Assembly (NCBI GenBank): GCA_964396595.1
Contig: CAYNFR010000002.1
Coordinates: 1 to 64,000, forward strand
Reading direction: 5' to 3'
Length of the DNA: 64,000 nucleotides
From: CAYNFR01 sp964396595
GTDB taxonomy: Bacteria > Bacteroidota > Bacteroidia > Chitinophagales > Saprospiraceae
Made by a program: the position numbers and the translations under genes. How positions within the stretch are numbered: position 1 is the stretch's first letter; every line of letters starts with the position of its first letter. The notes below the pieces were generated by a model. It was not told where the DNA came from. It saw only the letters and a program-made list of their open reading frames with translations, and searched no databases. Shown here piece by piece: positions 41,300 through 49,521 of the stretch.

Positions 41300-41323
41300 A
41301 ATGAAGCTTTTAAAGGCTTCATT
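41300..41323 (+). terminator. hairpin after the DUF2723 gene
   Basis: AATGAAGC / GCTTCATT, an 8-bp perfect stem with loop TTTTAAAG, begins 5 nt after the stop codon. It is not followed by a T run, so it is either a weak terminator or an mRNA 3'-end stabiliser. Confidence 0.45.
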
Positions 41324-41382
41324 ATGGCAACTATCCTAGACTAACATTCGTTAAAAGGCTTTATGGAGAACAGTCTAATATT

Positions 41383-43194
41383 ATGAGGCTTATTATTAAC
41401 ATGGTCTTGCTTCTTATTTTCGTTGTTCAGTTAAGCGGACAAAGAGAAGCTCAATTAGCTCAACATTATTACTCAATAGGGGAATATGAGAAAGCAGCTA
41501 CGATGTTTAAGAAGCTCTCAGATGAGGCCGGATATCACGAATACTACTTTAATCAGTATGTAGAATCCATGCTCAGTGCCGGGGATTATGATGGTGTGAC
41601 AAAAGAAATAATGAGCACCTTAAACAAGAGACCGGATCTTATACAGCTCTATGTGAGTTATGGATTGATATTGGAGCGTCAGGGCAAAGGTGAAGAAGCA
41701 CAAGACCAATTTCGCAAGGCTATTCAACAGACGGGTAGTGACCTAGGTAGAATAAATGCGTTAGGCAATTCTTTTACGAATATGACCAAGTATGACCTCG
41801 CGGAAGAGGTGCTGTTAAAGGGCGAGAAGATTGTCGGAAACAAGACATATTTTTCACACAATCTTGCCGAAATATATCGCCGAAAGAATAATGTTGATAA
41901 AATGGTCGAGTACTTCCTTGCTAGTCCGACGGCGACGATTGAAAGACTTAATTCTGTTCAAAATTATTTCTCTAGATACCTTTATGATGATGGGGACTAC
42001 GATATACTACTTCGTCAAGCTTTGTCCCTTTCCAATGCTGATCCGGATAATATCTTTTATGCAGAATTAATCCAGTGGGTTTATATCACGCAAAAAAAAT
42101 ATGACAGGGCGCTACGCCAGGCCAGAGCACTCGATCGCAGACTTGATGAAGATGGACATCGTGTGTATAATATAGCTCAGATATCCCAAAATGATAGAGA
42201 TTTTACTACCGCTATAAACGCATTCGAATACATCATTGAGGATAAGGGTCAGCGTTCGCGATACTACATAGACGCAAAAAAAGAGGTGTTAAAAACAAGA
42301 CGAAGACTAATAAGCTCGAGCAATGATGATTCTTCTTATGACAAATACAAGGAGATTCGAAAAGAGTATATTGCTTTCCTTGATGAACTAGGCCGAGGTC
42401 GTGAGACGGCATTGATGATATTAGAGTTGGCGGAGCTTGAGGCACTACACCTGAATGATTTACAAGCCGCTATTACTACTTTACATTCTTTACTTCAGCT
42501 TCCGGGTGTTAACAACTATATTAGAGCTAACGCGAAGTTAGACATGGGAGATTACTACTTAATGTCAGGGGAGATATGGGATGCAACATTGCTTTATTCT
42601 CAGGTCGACAAGGATTTCAAAGAAGACTTTCTGGGAGAGCGTGCAAGATTTAAGAATGCCATGCTCAGTTATTACAACGGAGATTTTGACTGGGCGCAAG
42701 AACAACTAGACATTTTGAAAACGGCTACTTCGCGGTTGATATCGAATGATGCCATAGATAAATCCGTATTTATTATGGATCATGCTAATCTGGACACATC
42801 GTATGAGGCACTTGGGATGTTTGCAAAGGCGGAGCTACTTTTATATCAGAACAGGGATGAAGAGGCATATGCCATTTTAAGAAAATTGATGAAAACATTT
42901 CCCGGACATTCTTTAGAAAGCGAAGTTCTTTTTCTCAAAGCCGAGAGAGCATTTAAGGCGCGTAAATTTCCGGAATCCATTAATTTATATGAACAGATCA
43001 TAAGCGACTATGCTGATGGAATTCGTGCAGATAATTCTCTTTATGCGCTTGCTCAAATTTATGACCTGCATCTCGATGAAGAGCAAAAGGCCATGGAGTT
43101 CTATGAGCGGATTTTTATAGATTATTCTGACAGCACATTTAGTGTAGATGCGCGAAAAAGATATCGTCAGCTCAGAGGAGATAATATTCAATAA
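41383..43194 (+). CDS. secreted tetratricopeptide-repeat protein
   Basis: This 603-residue protein has a signal peptide (about 1-19, IFVVQLSGQ) followed by helical repeats to the end. TPR-like units include YYSIGEYEKAATMFKKLSDE (about 27-46), LERQGKGEEAQDQFRKAIQQ and QNRDEEAYAILRKLMKTFPG. The last block, KARKFPESINLYEQIISDYADG then FYERIFIDYSDSTFSVDA, resembles the tol-pal/BamD-type repeat. It is probably a periplasmic assembly or scaffold protein. The next gene's ATG begins directly after its stop, so it is cotranscribed with the site-2 protease. Confidence 0.82.
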   Translation: MRLIINMVLLLIFVVQLSGQREAQLAQHYYSIGEYEKAATMFKKLSDEAGYHEYYFNQYVESMLSAGDYDGVTKEIMSTLNKRPDLIQLYVSYGLILERQGKGEEAQDQFRKAIQQTGSDLGRINALGNSFTNMTKYDLAEEVLLKGEKIVGNKTYFSHNLAEIYRRKNNVDKMVEYFLASPTATIERLNSVQNYFSRYLYDDGDYDILLRQALSLSNADPDNIFYAELIQWVYITQKKYDRALRQARALDRRLDEDGHRVYNIAQISQNDRDFTTAINAFEYIIEDKGQRSRYYIDAKKEVLKTRRRLISSSNDDSSYDKYKEIRKEYIAFLDELGRGRETALMILELAELEALHLNDLQAAITTLHSLLQLPGVNNYIRANAKLDMGDYYLMSGEIWDATLLYSQVDKDFKEDFLGERARFKNAMLSYYNGDFDWAQEQLDILKTATSRLISNDAIDKSVFIMDHANLDTSYEALGMFAKAELLLYQNRDEEAYAILRKLMKTFPGHSLESEVLFLKAERAFKARKFPESINLYEQIISDYADGIRADNSLYALAQIYDLHLDEEQKAMEFYERIFIDYSDSTFSVDARKRYRQLRGDNIQ

Positions 43195-44298
43195 ATGCGG
43201 ATCAGGCAGATTACAGGCCCTTCTTATCGACTCGTTACTTTATTTGATATACCGGTAAAAGTTCATTGGACCTTCGGTCTGTTAGTACTTTTTATTGCTT
43301 ATGTTGCCCAAGCCAATAGTCTTAATTGGGTTGAGGCTTCTGTCTTCGGGGCATATATCTTGTGTTTATTTCTGTTTGTGATAATGCATGAATATGGGCA
43401 CGCCTTGGCGGCGAAGGCTTATCAGATCAAGACGCGGGATATTATTATATCTCCTATCGGAGGTGTAGCAAGATTGGAAAGCATCCCGGTTAATCCGAAA
43501 CATGAGTTGGTGGTTGCCCTTGCCGGCCCGTTGGTTAATGTAGGCTTATATCTTGTTTTGACGATAGTACAGTTGATGCTAGGAGGAAGACTGATACCAA
43601 ATATTGAAGAATTGAGCTTAGACGCGACGCCAACGGATTTTATAAGATTGATGATGTTAGTTAATGGCACATTGGTGTTGTTTAATATGATCCCGGCCTT
43701 TCCGATGGATGGCGGAAGAGTATTGCGAGCCGCCCTATCCATGCTCACGGACAGTCGTGTTAAGGCCACACAGATAGCCAGTGTTCTGGGTCAGATTATT
43801 GCAGGAGGTTTTATTCTTTACGGGATATATACAAGTCACTATGCATTAATGATGATAGGTGTTTTCGTGATAATTACGGCTCGACAAGAGTATCAACAAG
43901 TCAAAATGTATGATAGGATATCCCGAATCACAGTAAGAGATATCATGGTAAAGGATCTTCCGAGAATGCCTTATAATGTTAGATGGTCAAGTGTCCGTGG
44001 TACCAATGTAGTAGAAGACATCTTGTTGATCAATGAACAAGATCAAATAGTAGGTGTGACCCCTTTGTTTTCAATGCAAGACATGCAAAAAGAAAGGGAA
44101 CATGAAACTGATGAGACATATCTGTCAGAACGATCTTTGGGATTGAGCAGTATTGGTCTTATTCCGGCTGAATATAATATTCAGAAAGCCATTCAATGTA
44201 TGAATAATTCAGGATGGCTTGTTGCCCAAGTATCAGATAACGAAGGTAATATCGGGTGGATTACAAGAGATATTATCAACCGTCGATTAATGCATTAG
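43195..44298 (+). CDS. site-2 protease (M50 family) with degenerate CBS tail
   Basis: This intramembrane zinc metalloprotease of 367 aa would cut membrane-bound substrates. The active site is HEYGH (residues 65-69), with the second motif NMIPAFPMDGGR (about 164-175) supplying the third zinc ligand. Membrane helices lie at about 20-40, 50-70, 105-130, 150-170 and 190-220. The C-terminal 140 residues (TVRDIMVKDLPRM ... VEDILLINEQDQIVGVT) look like weakly conserved CBS repeats, the usual arrangement of this rhomboid-like S2P group. Such proteases can release anti-sigma factors; no such target is adjacent. It follows the TPR gene with no gap, and its end overlaps galK by 23 nt. Confidence 0.88.
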   Translation: MRIRQITGPSYRLVTLFDIPVKVHWTFGLLVLFIAYVAQANSLNWVEASVFGAYILCLFLFVIMHEYGHALAAKAYQIKTRDIIISPIGGVARLESIPVNPKHELVVALAGPLVNVGLYLVLTIVQLMLGGRLIPNIEELSLDATPTDFIRLMMLVNGTLVLFNMIPAFPMDGGRVLRAALSMLTDSRVKATQIASVLGQIIAGGFILYGIYTSHYALMMIGVFVIITARQEYQQVKMYDRISRITVRDIMVKDLPRMPYNVRWSSVRGTNVVEDILLINEQDQIVGVTPLFSMQDMQKEREHETDETYLSERSLGLSSIGLIPAEYNIQKAIQCMNNSGWLVAQVSDNEGNIGWITRDIINRRLMH

Positions 44299-45391
44299 CC
44301 ATGTGATGTCTAATTCCGTCACACAAATTGACAATATAATACGTGGGCGTTAGCCCAAACACCTCTTGATAAACTGTCACGAGATCAGGAAACAAGTCTA
44401 GAATAGCGTCTTTTTTGATTAATGCTATTGTACAGCCGCCAAACCCACCCCCCATCATTCTACACCCCAAAATCTCCTTATAACTCTTCGTCCAATCAAC
44501 AATAAAGTCGAGCTCCAGACAGCTGACTTGATAGCAGGATTTAAGACCTTCATGTGACCGATACAATAATTCACCGATTTTAAGGCAGTCATTCTTCTGA
44601 ATGGCTTGAACCATGTCCAATACACGTTGATTTTCATCCAATATATATGAAAGGCGCATGTGTTGAACTTCGCTCAAATGCTTGCCATGCTTTTTCATCT
44701 CTTCAAAAGAGATATCTCTTACACTATTTAACAGAGGATTATATGTTTTAAGAATTGACAATCCTTGATCACAGTCGTTCTTGCGGCTATTATACTCTGT
44801 TTCTACTAATGAATGCTCCACCTTAGTATCAATAAGAACGAGTTCATAGCCCTCCGGCTTGAACGCTATTTCTCTATGACTCATGTCCTTACAATCAATA
44901 AAAAGGAGCATATCCTTTCGTCCATGGACAATGCTGAATTGATCCATCAGACCTCCTTGAAGCCCTGTACCATTTTCTGCAACACTTGCGATACGAACGA
45001 TCTCGATACTTGACAAGCCCATATTTTCAAGATGATTCAATCCATAGATCAAACCACACGCAAGGGCAGAAGAAGATGACATTCCTGCTCCTACAGGCAA
45101 ATTGCCTCCGAACTGACAAGAGATATTGCTACGGAGCAGATTTTTGGATCGGAGAACTTGGACAACTTGCGCGAAGTAGCGCGCCCATGACTTCTCATAT
45201 GATGAGCCATCAGAAGAGACTTCAGACGATTCATTGAAATTGGTAGAATAAAAAAAATGGTTAGACTCCTCAGAAAATTCTATAAAGAAATCAATGCCTA
45301 GATCTACTGCGCCCGGTAACACGAACCCTTCATTATAATCTGTATGCTCTCCGATGAGATTTATTCTTCCGGGAACCCTATATCGGAGCAT
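44276..45391 (-). CDS. galK: galactokinase
   Basis: This enzyme phosphorylates galactose at C1 in the Leloir pathway. The 371-residue GHMP kinase shows PGRINLIGEHTDYNEGFVLP (about 7-26, galactokinase signature) and the ATP loop PVGAGMSSSSALACG (about 104-118). The third motif CRMMGGGFGGCTIAL (about 309-323) is also present. The catalytic-pair Asp lies in GGLMDQFSIVHG. No galT, galM or galE is adjacent. Its 3' end overlaps the convergent protease gene. Confidence 0.95.
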   Translation of the reverse strand: MLRYRVPGRINLIGEHTDYNEGFVLPGAVDLGIDFFIEFSEESNHFFYSTNFNESSEVSSDGSSYEKSWARYFAQVVQVLRSKNLLRSNISCQFGGNLPVGAGMSSSSALACGLIYGLNHLENMGLSSIEIVRIASVAENGTGLQGGLMDQFSIVHGRKDMLLFIDCKDMSHREIAFKPEGYELVLIDTKVEHSLVETEYNSRKNDCDQGLSILKTYNPLLNSVRDISFEEMKKHGKHLSEVQHMRLSYILDENQRVLDMVQAIQKNDCLKIGELLYRSHEGLKSCYQVSCLELDFIVDWTKSYKEILGCRMMGGGFGGCTIALIKKDAILDLFPDLVTVYQEVFGLTPTYYIVNLCDGIRHHMANALIDG

Positions 45392-45490
45392 GGGATAAAT
45401 TTAACATTCCTTCGATAATTTAACTGAAACAAGACTGGGCCTAATTATAATGGCTTAAAGATATCAGATGGATATAAATAAATGAGTATA

Positions 45491-45498
45491 TATATTTG
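45491..45498 (+). promoter_or_regulatory. candidate -7 box for the TonB-dependent receptor
   Basis: TATATTTG matches TAnnTTTG exactly. If used, it leaves an untranslated leader of about 130 nt before the receptor gene. No -33 box was recognised in the surrounding A+T-rich sequence. Confidence 0.35.
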
Positions 45499-45638
45499 TT
45501 TATGGTAGACATACTTGCCAATGAATATTTCTTGTGAATAAATTTTTTATCAGAATCATTTTTTTATACTGCAAGTTAAGCATACATTTATTTCGTTTAT
45601 TGACACAATAAAACGATTATTAACAAAAAAACGAGCGT

Positions 45639-48530
45639 ATGAAAAAATTAATCCTTAAAGCGGGGTTTGTGTGTTCTTTGATTTTATTCTTGTCGAGCAC
45701 CGCCCTTTATTCTCAATCTACCATAACGGGTAAGGTGGTAGATGACACCGGAGATGCTCTAATCGGAGCGAATGTTATCGTTAAGGGAAGTACTGACGGC
45801 ACTATTACAGATATTGACGGAAGTTTTAGTTTTAGGACTAACCAAGGATTTCCACTAACCTTGCAGGTCTCATTTACAGGCTATAACACTGAGGAGGTGA
45901 GTCTTTCCGGTCCGACTTCTAACCTGATCATTACGATGGCTTCGGGGATTTTACTTTCTGATGATGTCGTCGTATCGGCATCGAGAAAACGAGAAAAAGT
46001 ACAGGAGGCTCCAGCGTCTATTTCAGTGTTGACGGCACGAAAATTAGAGGGTTCACCTAACCCCACAGATCCTACAAGAAACTTGGTAAATGTGGCCGGT
46101 GTTCAAGTTCAGCAGCAATCTGCAAACAGGATAAATATATCCATGCGAGGGGGAGCGGGTTTATTTGGCACATCAGTGTTCCCGATTTTGGATTATCGTA
46201 GCCTTATTGGCCCCGGCATTGGAACCTTTCAATCAGATCAGGTGGGCTTAAATCAACTTGATCTCGAGAGAATTGAAGTGGTGAGGGGTCCTGGCTCTGC
46301 ACTTTATGGACCCGGCGTTACACAGGGTGTCGTTCACTTCATTTCTAAAAACCCTATTGATTATACAGGCACATCTGTAGAGCTAATGGGTGGAGAGTTG
46401 AGCACGTTGGGATTTGGGTTGCGTCATGCCGGAGCAAATGAGGCTAAGACATTTGGTTATAAGATTAATGTGACGCATAGACAAGGAAATGAATTTACCC
46501 TTGACCCAAATGATCCTGACGATGCTTTACAAATCGCCAAATTTATTCGTCCGAATCCGGTAACAGGGCAACGAGGTGTTTTTCAACCGGCCGTGAGGAA
46601 TGGTGTTGTCGATGCATTCGGACAACCTCGACAGTTGCTATCGTTAGCAGATCTTGATAAAAATAATGATGGCAATCCTATGGCCAATGACTGGCGAAAT
46701 ACTTCTGTCAATACAACGCTTGAATTCAGACCTCAGAATGACTTGCGTGTGACATTGTCAGGTGGATATAACACAGGGAAATCTGTATTTTATAATGAAC
46801 AAGGAGAAGGATTATTTCAAGCAAATGAATTCTGGACGCAGGCTAGAGTTCAGAAGGGAGGATTATTCGCGCAATTGTTTTATGTAAATAATGATGGTGG
46901 CTCTCAAGACAATCCTACATTCTTATATCAGACAAGTAATAGAACGCCTGTGGGGAGAACGCAGTTAGAAGGGCAGCTTCAATATAATTTTGATGTGAAG
47001 AGCTTTTTGAATTCAAATTGGACAGCAGGTTTTGATTATCGTTTTGCGGGACAAGACACGGAAAACTTAGTTTATGGAAGGAATGAAAACGATGATGATT
47101 TTTCGGTGTTAGGTGGATACATACAAGGAAAGCTTGAGCTTTCTAAAAAGATTGATCTAGTGGTAGCAGGGCGTTATGATCGATTTAATTTTATTGACGA
47201 AGGCGCTTTTGCGCCAAGGGCGGCACTTGTCTATAAGGCTTCGCCCAACCATACTTTCCGTGGATCTTTTAACAGAGCAAACTCGACTGTTTCAAATCTT
47301 TCTTTGAACATAGATTTCCCATTGTCTGTAGTGAGTCCGACATTTGATATTTGGCTATTCGGAAACAAAGTCGAGCAGACTTTTAATAATCCACAGACAG
47401 GATGGCTATTACCGGGAATTCCAAGAGGTTTGAATCAATTACCGCTGGCATTCCCATTTGCGGCAGTCAATACTGCTGTTTCCGGAGGGTTAGCACAAGG
47501 ACTGGGTGCTAATCCGGCAACAGCACCACTTGTACCGCTTATTTCAGCACTATTGGGTGGGATAAATCCTGGCGCGCTAGGTCTTTTTTCTGGGCCTCTA
47601 TCTCCGGGCTTTAACATCTTTGATGGACAACCACTAGGTTTGATCAATGCGCCTGTTTCTCAAATAAGTACGAATGACACATGGGAAATTGGTTACAAAG
47701 GATTCATTAAAAACAAGCTGGGTATAATGGTGGATGTCTATCGTGTACGAGAAGATCGCAACTCATCATTCACGGCTATTTCCCCTGCTTATAGATTGAC
47801 TAATTTAGACAGACTTGGTACAGAGCTGGGAGCAGCCGTTGTAAATCAAATCAGAGATCAGTTTATCGGGGCATTGGTTCAGCAAGGCTTTCCATTACCT
47901 GTCGCTCAGGGTACATTTGATCAATTAGCACCTGTTATTGCCGGCGCATACGCGCAAGGTGGAGCAGCGGTGGCGGCTAATCTTCAAGGACTACCATTTC
48001 ACGCAACGACACCTACAAACCAAGTTCCTGATGATGGTATAGTGCACTTAGCAGCAGGCTACAGAACATTTGACCCTAGAGTGTTTTGGGGTTCTGACTT
48101 AGGTCTTGAGTATTTTGTCAATGGAGATTTCTCTATATTTGCTAATTACTCTTGGTTAAGTGATGTAGAGTTTACACAGAATGTTGTGACACCTACAGGC
48201 GAAAAAATCGGTGCACCAATTCAAACTTTCTTGAATGTGCCCAAAAACAAATATCGTATAGGATTTACCTACACACCTATCAAAGGGTTCAATGCAAATC
48301 TTGCTTTCCAGCATGATGATTCATATTTTGCCTCAGCAGGTCAGTTTTCAGGTGACACAGAGGTACGTAATCTTGTGGATGCGGGAGTAGGATACAAGTT
48401 TACTAATGGTTTATCCATTAATCTTACTGCTACGAATTTATTCAATAATGAATATCGCTATTATGTAAATATGCCAAGAATAGGACGAAGAACTTTGGTT
48501 AATATCCGTTATGATATTGGTGGTAAGTAG
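45639..48530 (+). CDS. TonB-dependent receptor with CarboxypepD-reg-like domain
   Basis: This outer-membrane importer of 963 aa has a signal peptide (about 1-26, SSTALYSQ) and a carboxypeptidase-regulatory-like beta-sandwich (about 27-115, TITGKVVDDTGDALIGANVI). The plug domain (about 115-250) includes VEVVRGPGSALYGPGVTQGVVHFI. A 22-stranded barrel ends with a C-terminal aromatic strand. Two long loop segments, at about 605-670 and 730-790, are very rich in Gly, Ala, Pro and Leu (for example GGLAQGLGANPATAPLVPLI) and low in charge, unlike ordinary extracellular loops. No SusD-like partner follows, so it is a solitary receptor; substrate unknown. Confidence 0.9.
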   Translation: MKKLILKAGFVCSLILFLSSTALYSQSTITGKVVDDTGDALIGANVIVKGSTDGTITDIDGSFSFRTNQGFPLTLQVSFTGYNTEEVSLSGPTSNLIITMASGILLSDDVVVSASRKREKVQEAPASISVLTARKLEGSPNPTDPTRNLVNVAGVQVQQQSANRINISMRGGAGLFGTSVFPILDYRSLIGPGIGTFQSDQVGLNQLDLERIEVVRGPGSALYGPGVTQGVVHFISKNPIDYTGTSVELMGGELSTLGFGLRHAGANEAKTFGYKINVTHRQGNEFTLDPNDPDDALQIAKFIRPNPVTGQRGVFQPAVRNGVVDAFGQPRQLLSLADLDKNNDGNPMANDWRNTSVNTTLEFRPQNDLRVTLSGGYNTGKSVFYNEQGEGLFQANEFWTQARVQKGGLFAQLFYVNNDGGSQDNPTFLYQTSNRTPVGRTQLEGQLQYNFDVKSFLNSNWTAGFDYRFAGQDTENLVYGRNENDDDFSVLGGYIQGKLELSKKIDLVVAGRYDRFNFIDEGAFAPRAALVYKASPNHTFRGSFNRANSTVSNLSLNIDFPLSVVSPTFDIWLFGNKVEQTFNNPQTGWLLPGIPRGLNQLPLAFPFAAVNTAVSGGLAQGLGANPATAPLVPLISALLGGINPGALGLFSGPLSPGFNIFDGQPLGLINAPVSQISTNDTWEIGYKGFIKNKLGIMVDVYRVREDRNSSFTAISPAYRLTNLDRLGTELGAAVVNQIRDQFIGALVQQGFPLPVAQGTFDQLAPVIAGAYAQGGAAVAANLQGLPFHATTPTNQVPDDGIVHLAAGYRTFDPRVFWGSDLGLEYFVNGDFSIFANYSWLSDVEFTQNVVTPTGEKIGAPIQTFLNVPKNKYRIGFTYTPIKGFNANLAFQHDDSYFASAGQFSGDTEVRNLVDAGVGYKFTNGLSINLTATNLFNNEYRYYVNMPRIGRRTLVNIRYDIGGK

Positions 48531-48589
48531 CACCTATCATACTATGATATAGACAAGATACGTTCTATTTCCTTTCCAAAAACCAGATT

Positions 48590-48621
48590 AGGCTTCTCGG
48601 GACACCGGGAAGCCTTTTTTT
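48590..48621 (+). terminator. terminator of the TonB receptor gene
   Basis: AGGCTTCTCGG / CCGGGAAGCCT, an 11-bp stem with one T-G wobble pair and a GACA loop, runs into T7. It lies 60 nt after the receptor's stop. Confidence 0.85.
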
Positions 48622-48921
48622 GACTGTTAGAATCAAGTCAGTTGACCCTATAAAAACCTTACTCCCTGTATTTTGCACGTGGTATAAAAGTTTGCTGTCT
48701 CACCTGGAAGCTGGCATTGTCTCGTCGGCACGATTGCAAAGAGAGCTGAGGAGATGCCGGGGATTGAAATAGTGCAGACAACTCGGTATTTCTTCACGCT
48801 GCGGAATGGAAAGAGGAGAAGAAATTAAGCTGACCTTTCGGGGCGCATATTTAGTAAGTGTTTGTAATCACAGGACGCTGCCCTGAGCAAGCGTAATTTG
48901 AGGATTTCTGGCAAACCACAA

Positions 48922-49324
48922 CTTTCTGCAACGATTCAGATCTCTTCAAAAAATTTTCCTTCAGGGACATAATATCGGTAGAGGAATAATTCAATATATA
49001 AATTTCGTGCCGTTAGATACGAGATAGAGAATGACAAAATGCCTTGGCGGGCTGATTTTGAATTAGCTATAGATATAAAAAGGAACTTGTATTGAGTGGT
49101 CATATTTCTCCCGCATATAAGGCAAATGGGTGCAGAATGTCACCCCTTCGGGTTTTTTATTATGTTTTAAACGATAATTGCTATAATCCTGTCATCCCTT
49201 CGGGATTTAAATTCGTTAACTATTAAAAACTTACTCGTTGTTCTTGTCATATGCTATAAAGCTTGTAGTTCCTCTAGGGAAGGGTCGGTAGCTCGTGGAA
49301 GTGACCATCAGATAGCGAAAGAAA
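48922..49324 (-). repeat. 0.4-kb dispersed repeat, copy B (inverted)
   Basis: Reverse complement of 22795-23196, about 96% identical. The conserved core stops at 48922, at the point where copy A meets the transposase remnant; beyond it the two sites have nothing in common. On the other side, weaker similarity continues to about 49390. Between the upstream terminator and this copy (48622-48921) no gene is evident, and nothing else is seen except the hairpin at 49447. Confidence 0.9.
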
Positions 49325-49446
49325 TTCTTGCCGAGCCGTGTTGAATGTGAACTAACTGAGATATGACAATTGTACTCTGGTGGTGTTGGTCAATAGCTGG
49401 CACATGGTATAATATTCTTTACTGGGGAGTACAAAAAATGTAAACT

Positions 49447-49489
49447 TTATATTCAGAGGGGCATGAAACACATGCCCCTCTGAATATAA
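49447..49489. terminator. very strong 19-bp perfect hairpin
   Basis: TTATATTCAGAGGGGCATG pairs perfectly with CATGCCCCTCTGAATATAA around a 5-nt loop. It stands 32 nt beyond the stop of the M1 peptidase gene (minus strand). Read that way it is followed by AGTTTACATTTTTT, so it may terminate that gene. A stem this long and perfect is unusual for a simple terminator. Confidence 0.6.
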
Positions 49490-49521
49490 TATCACCGATT
49501 AATAGGGCCTTGGATGTATAA

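Noticed and set aside
48670..48828. Open frame ending VQTTRYFFTLRNGKRRRN on the plus strand between the TonB receptor and the repeat
   Set aside because: Only about 50 codons, no start of its own except an internal ATG at 48754, no family resemblance. It may be a decayed fragment but I cannot support a gene.
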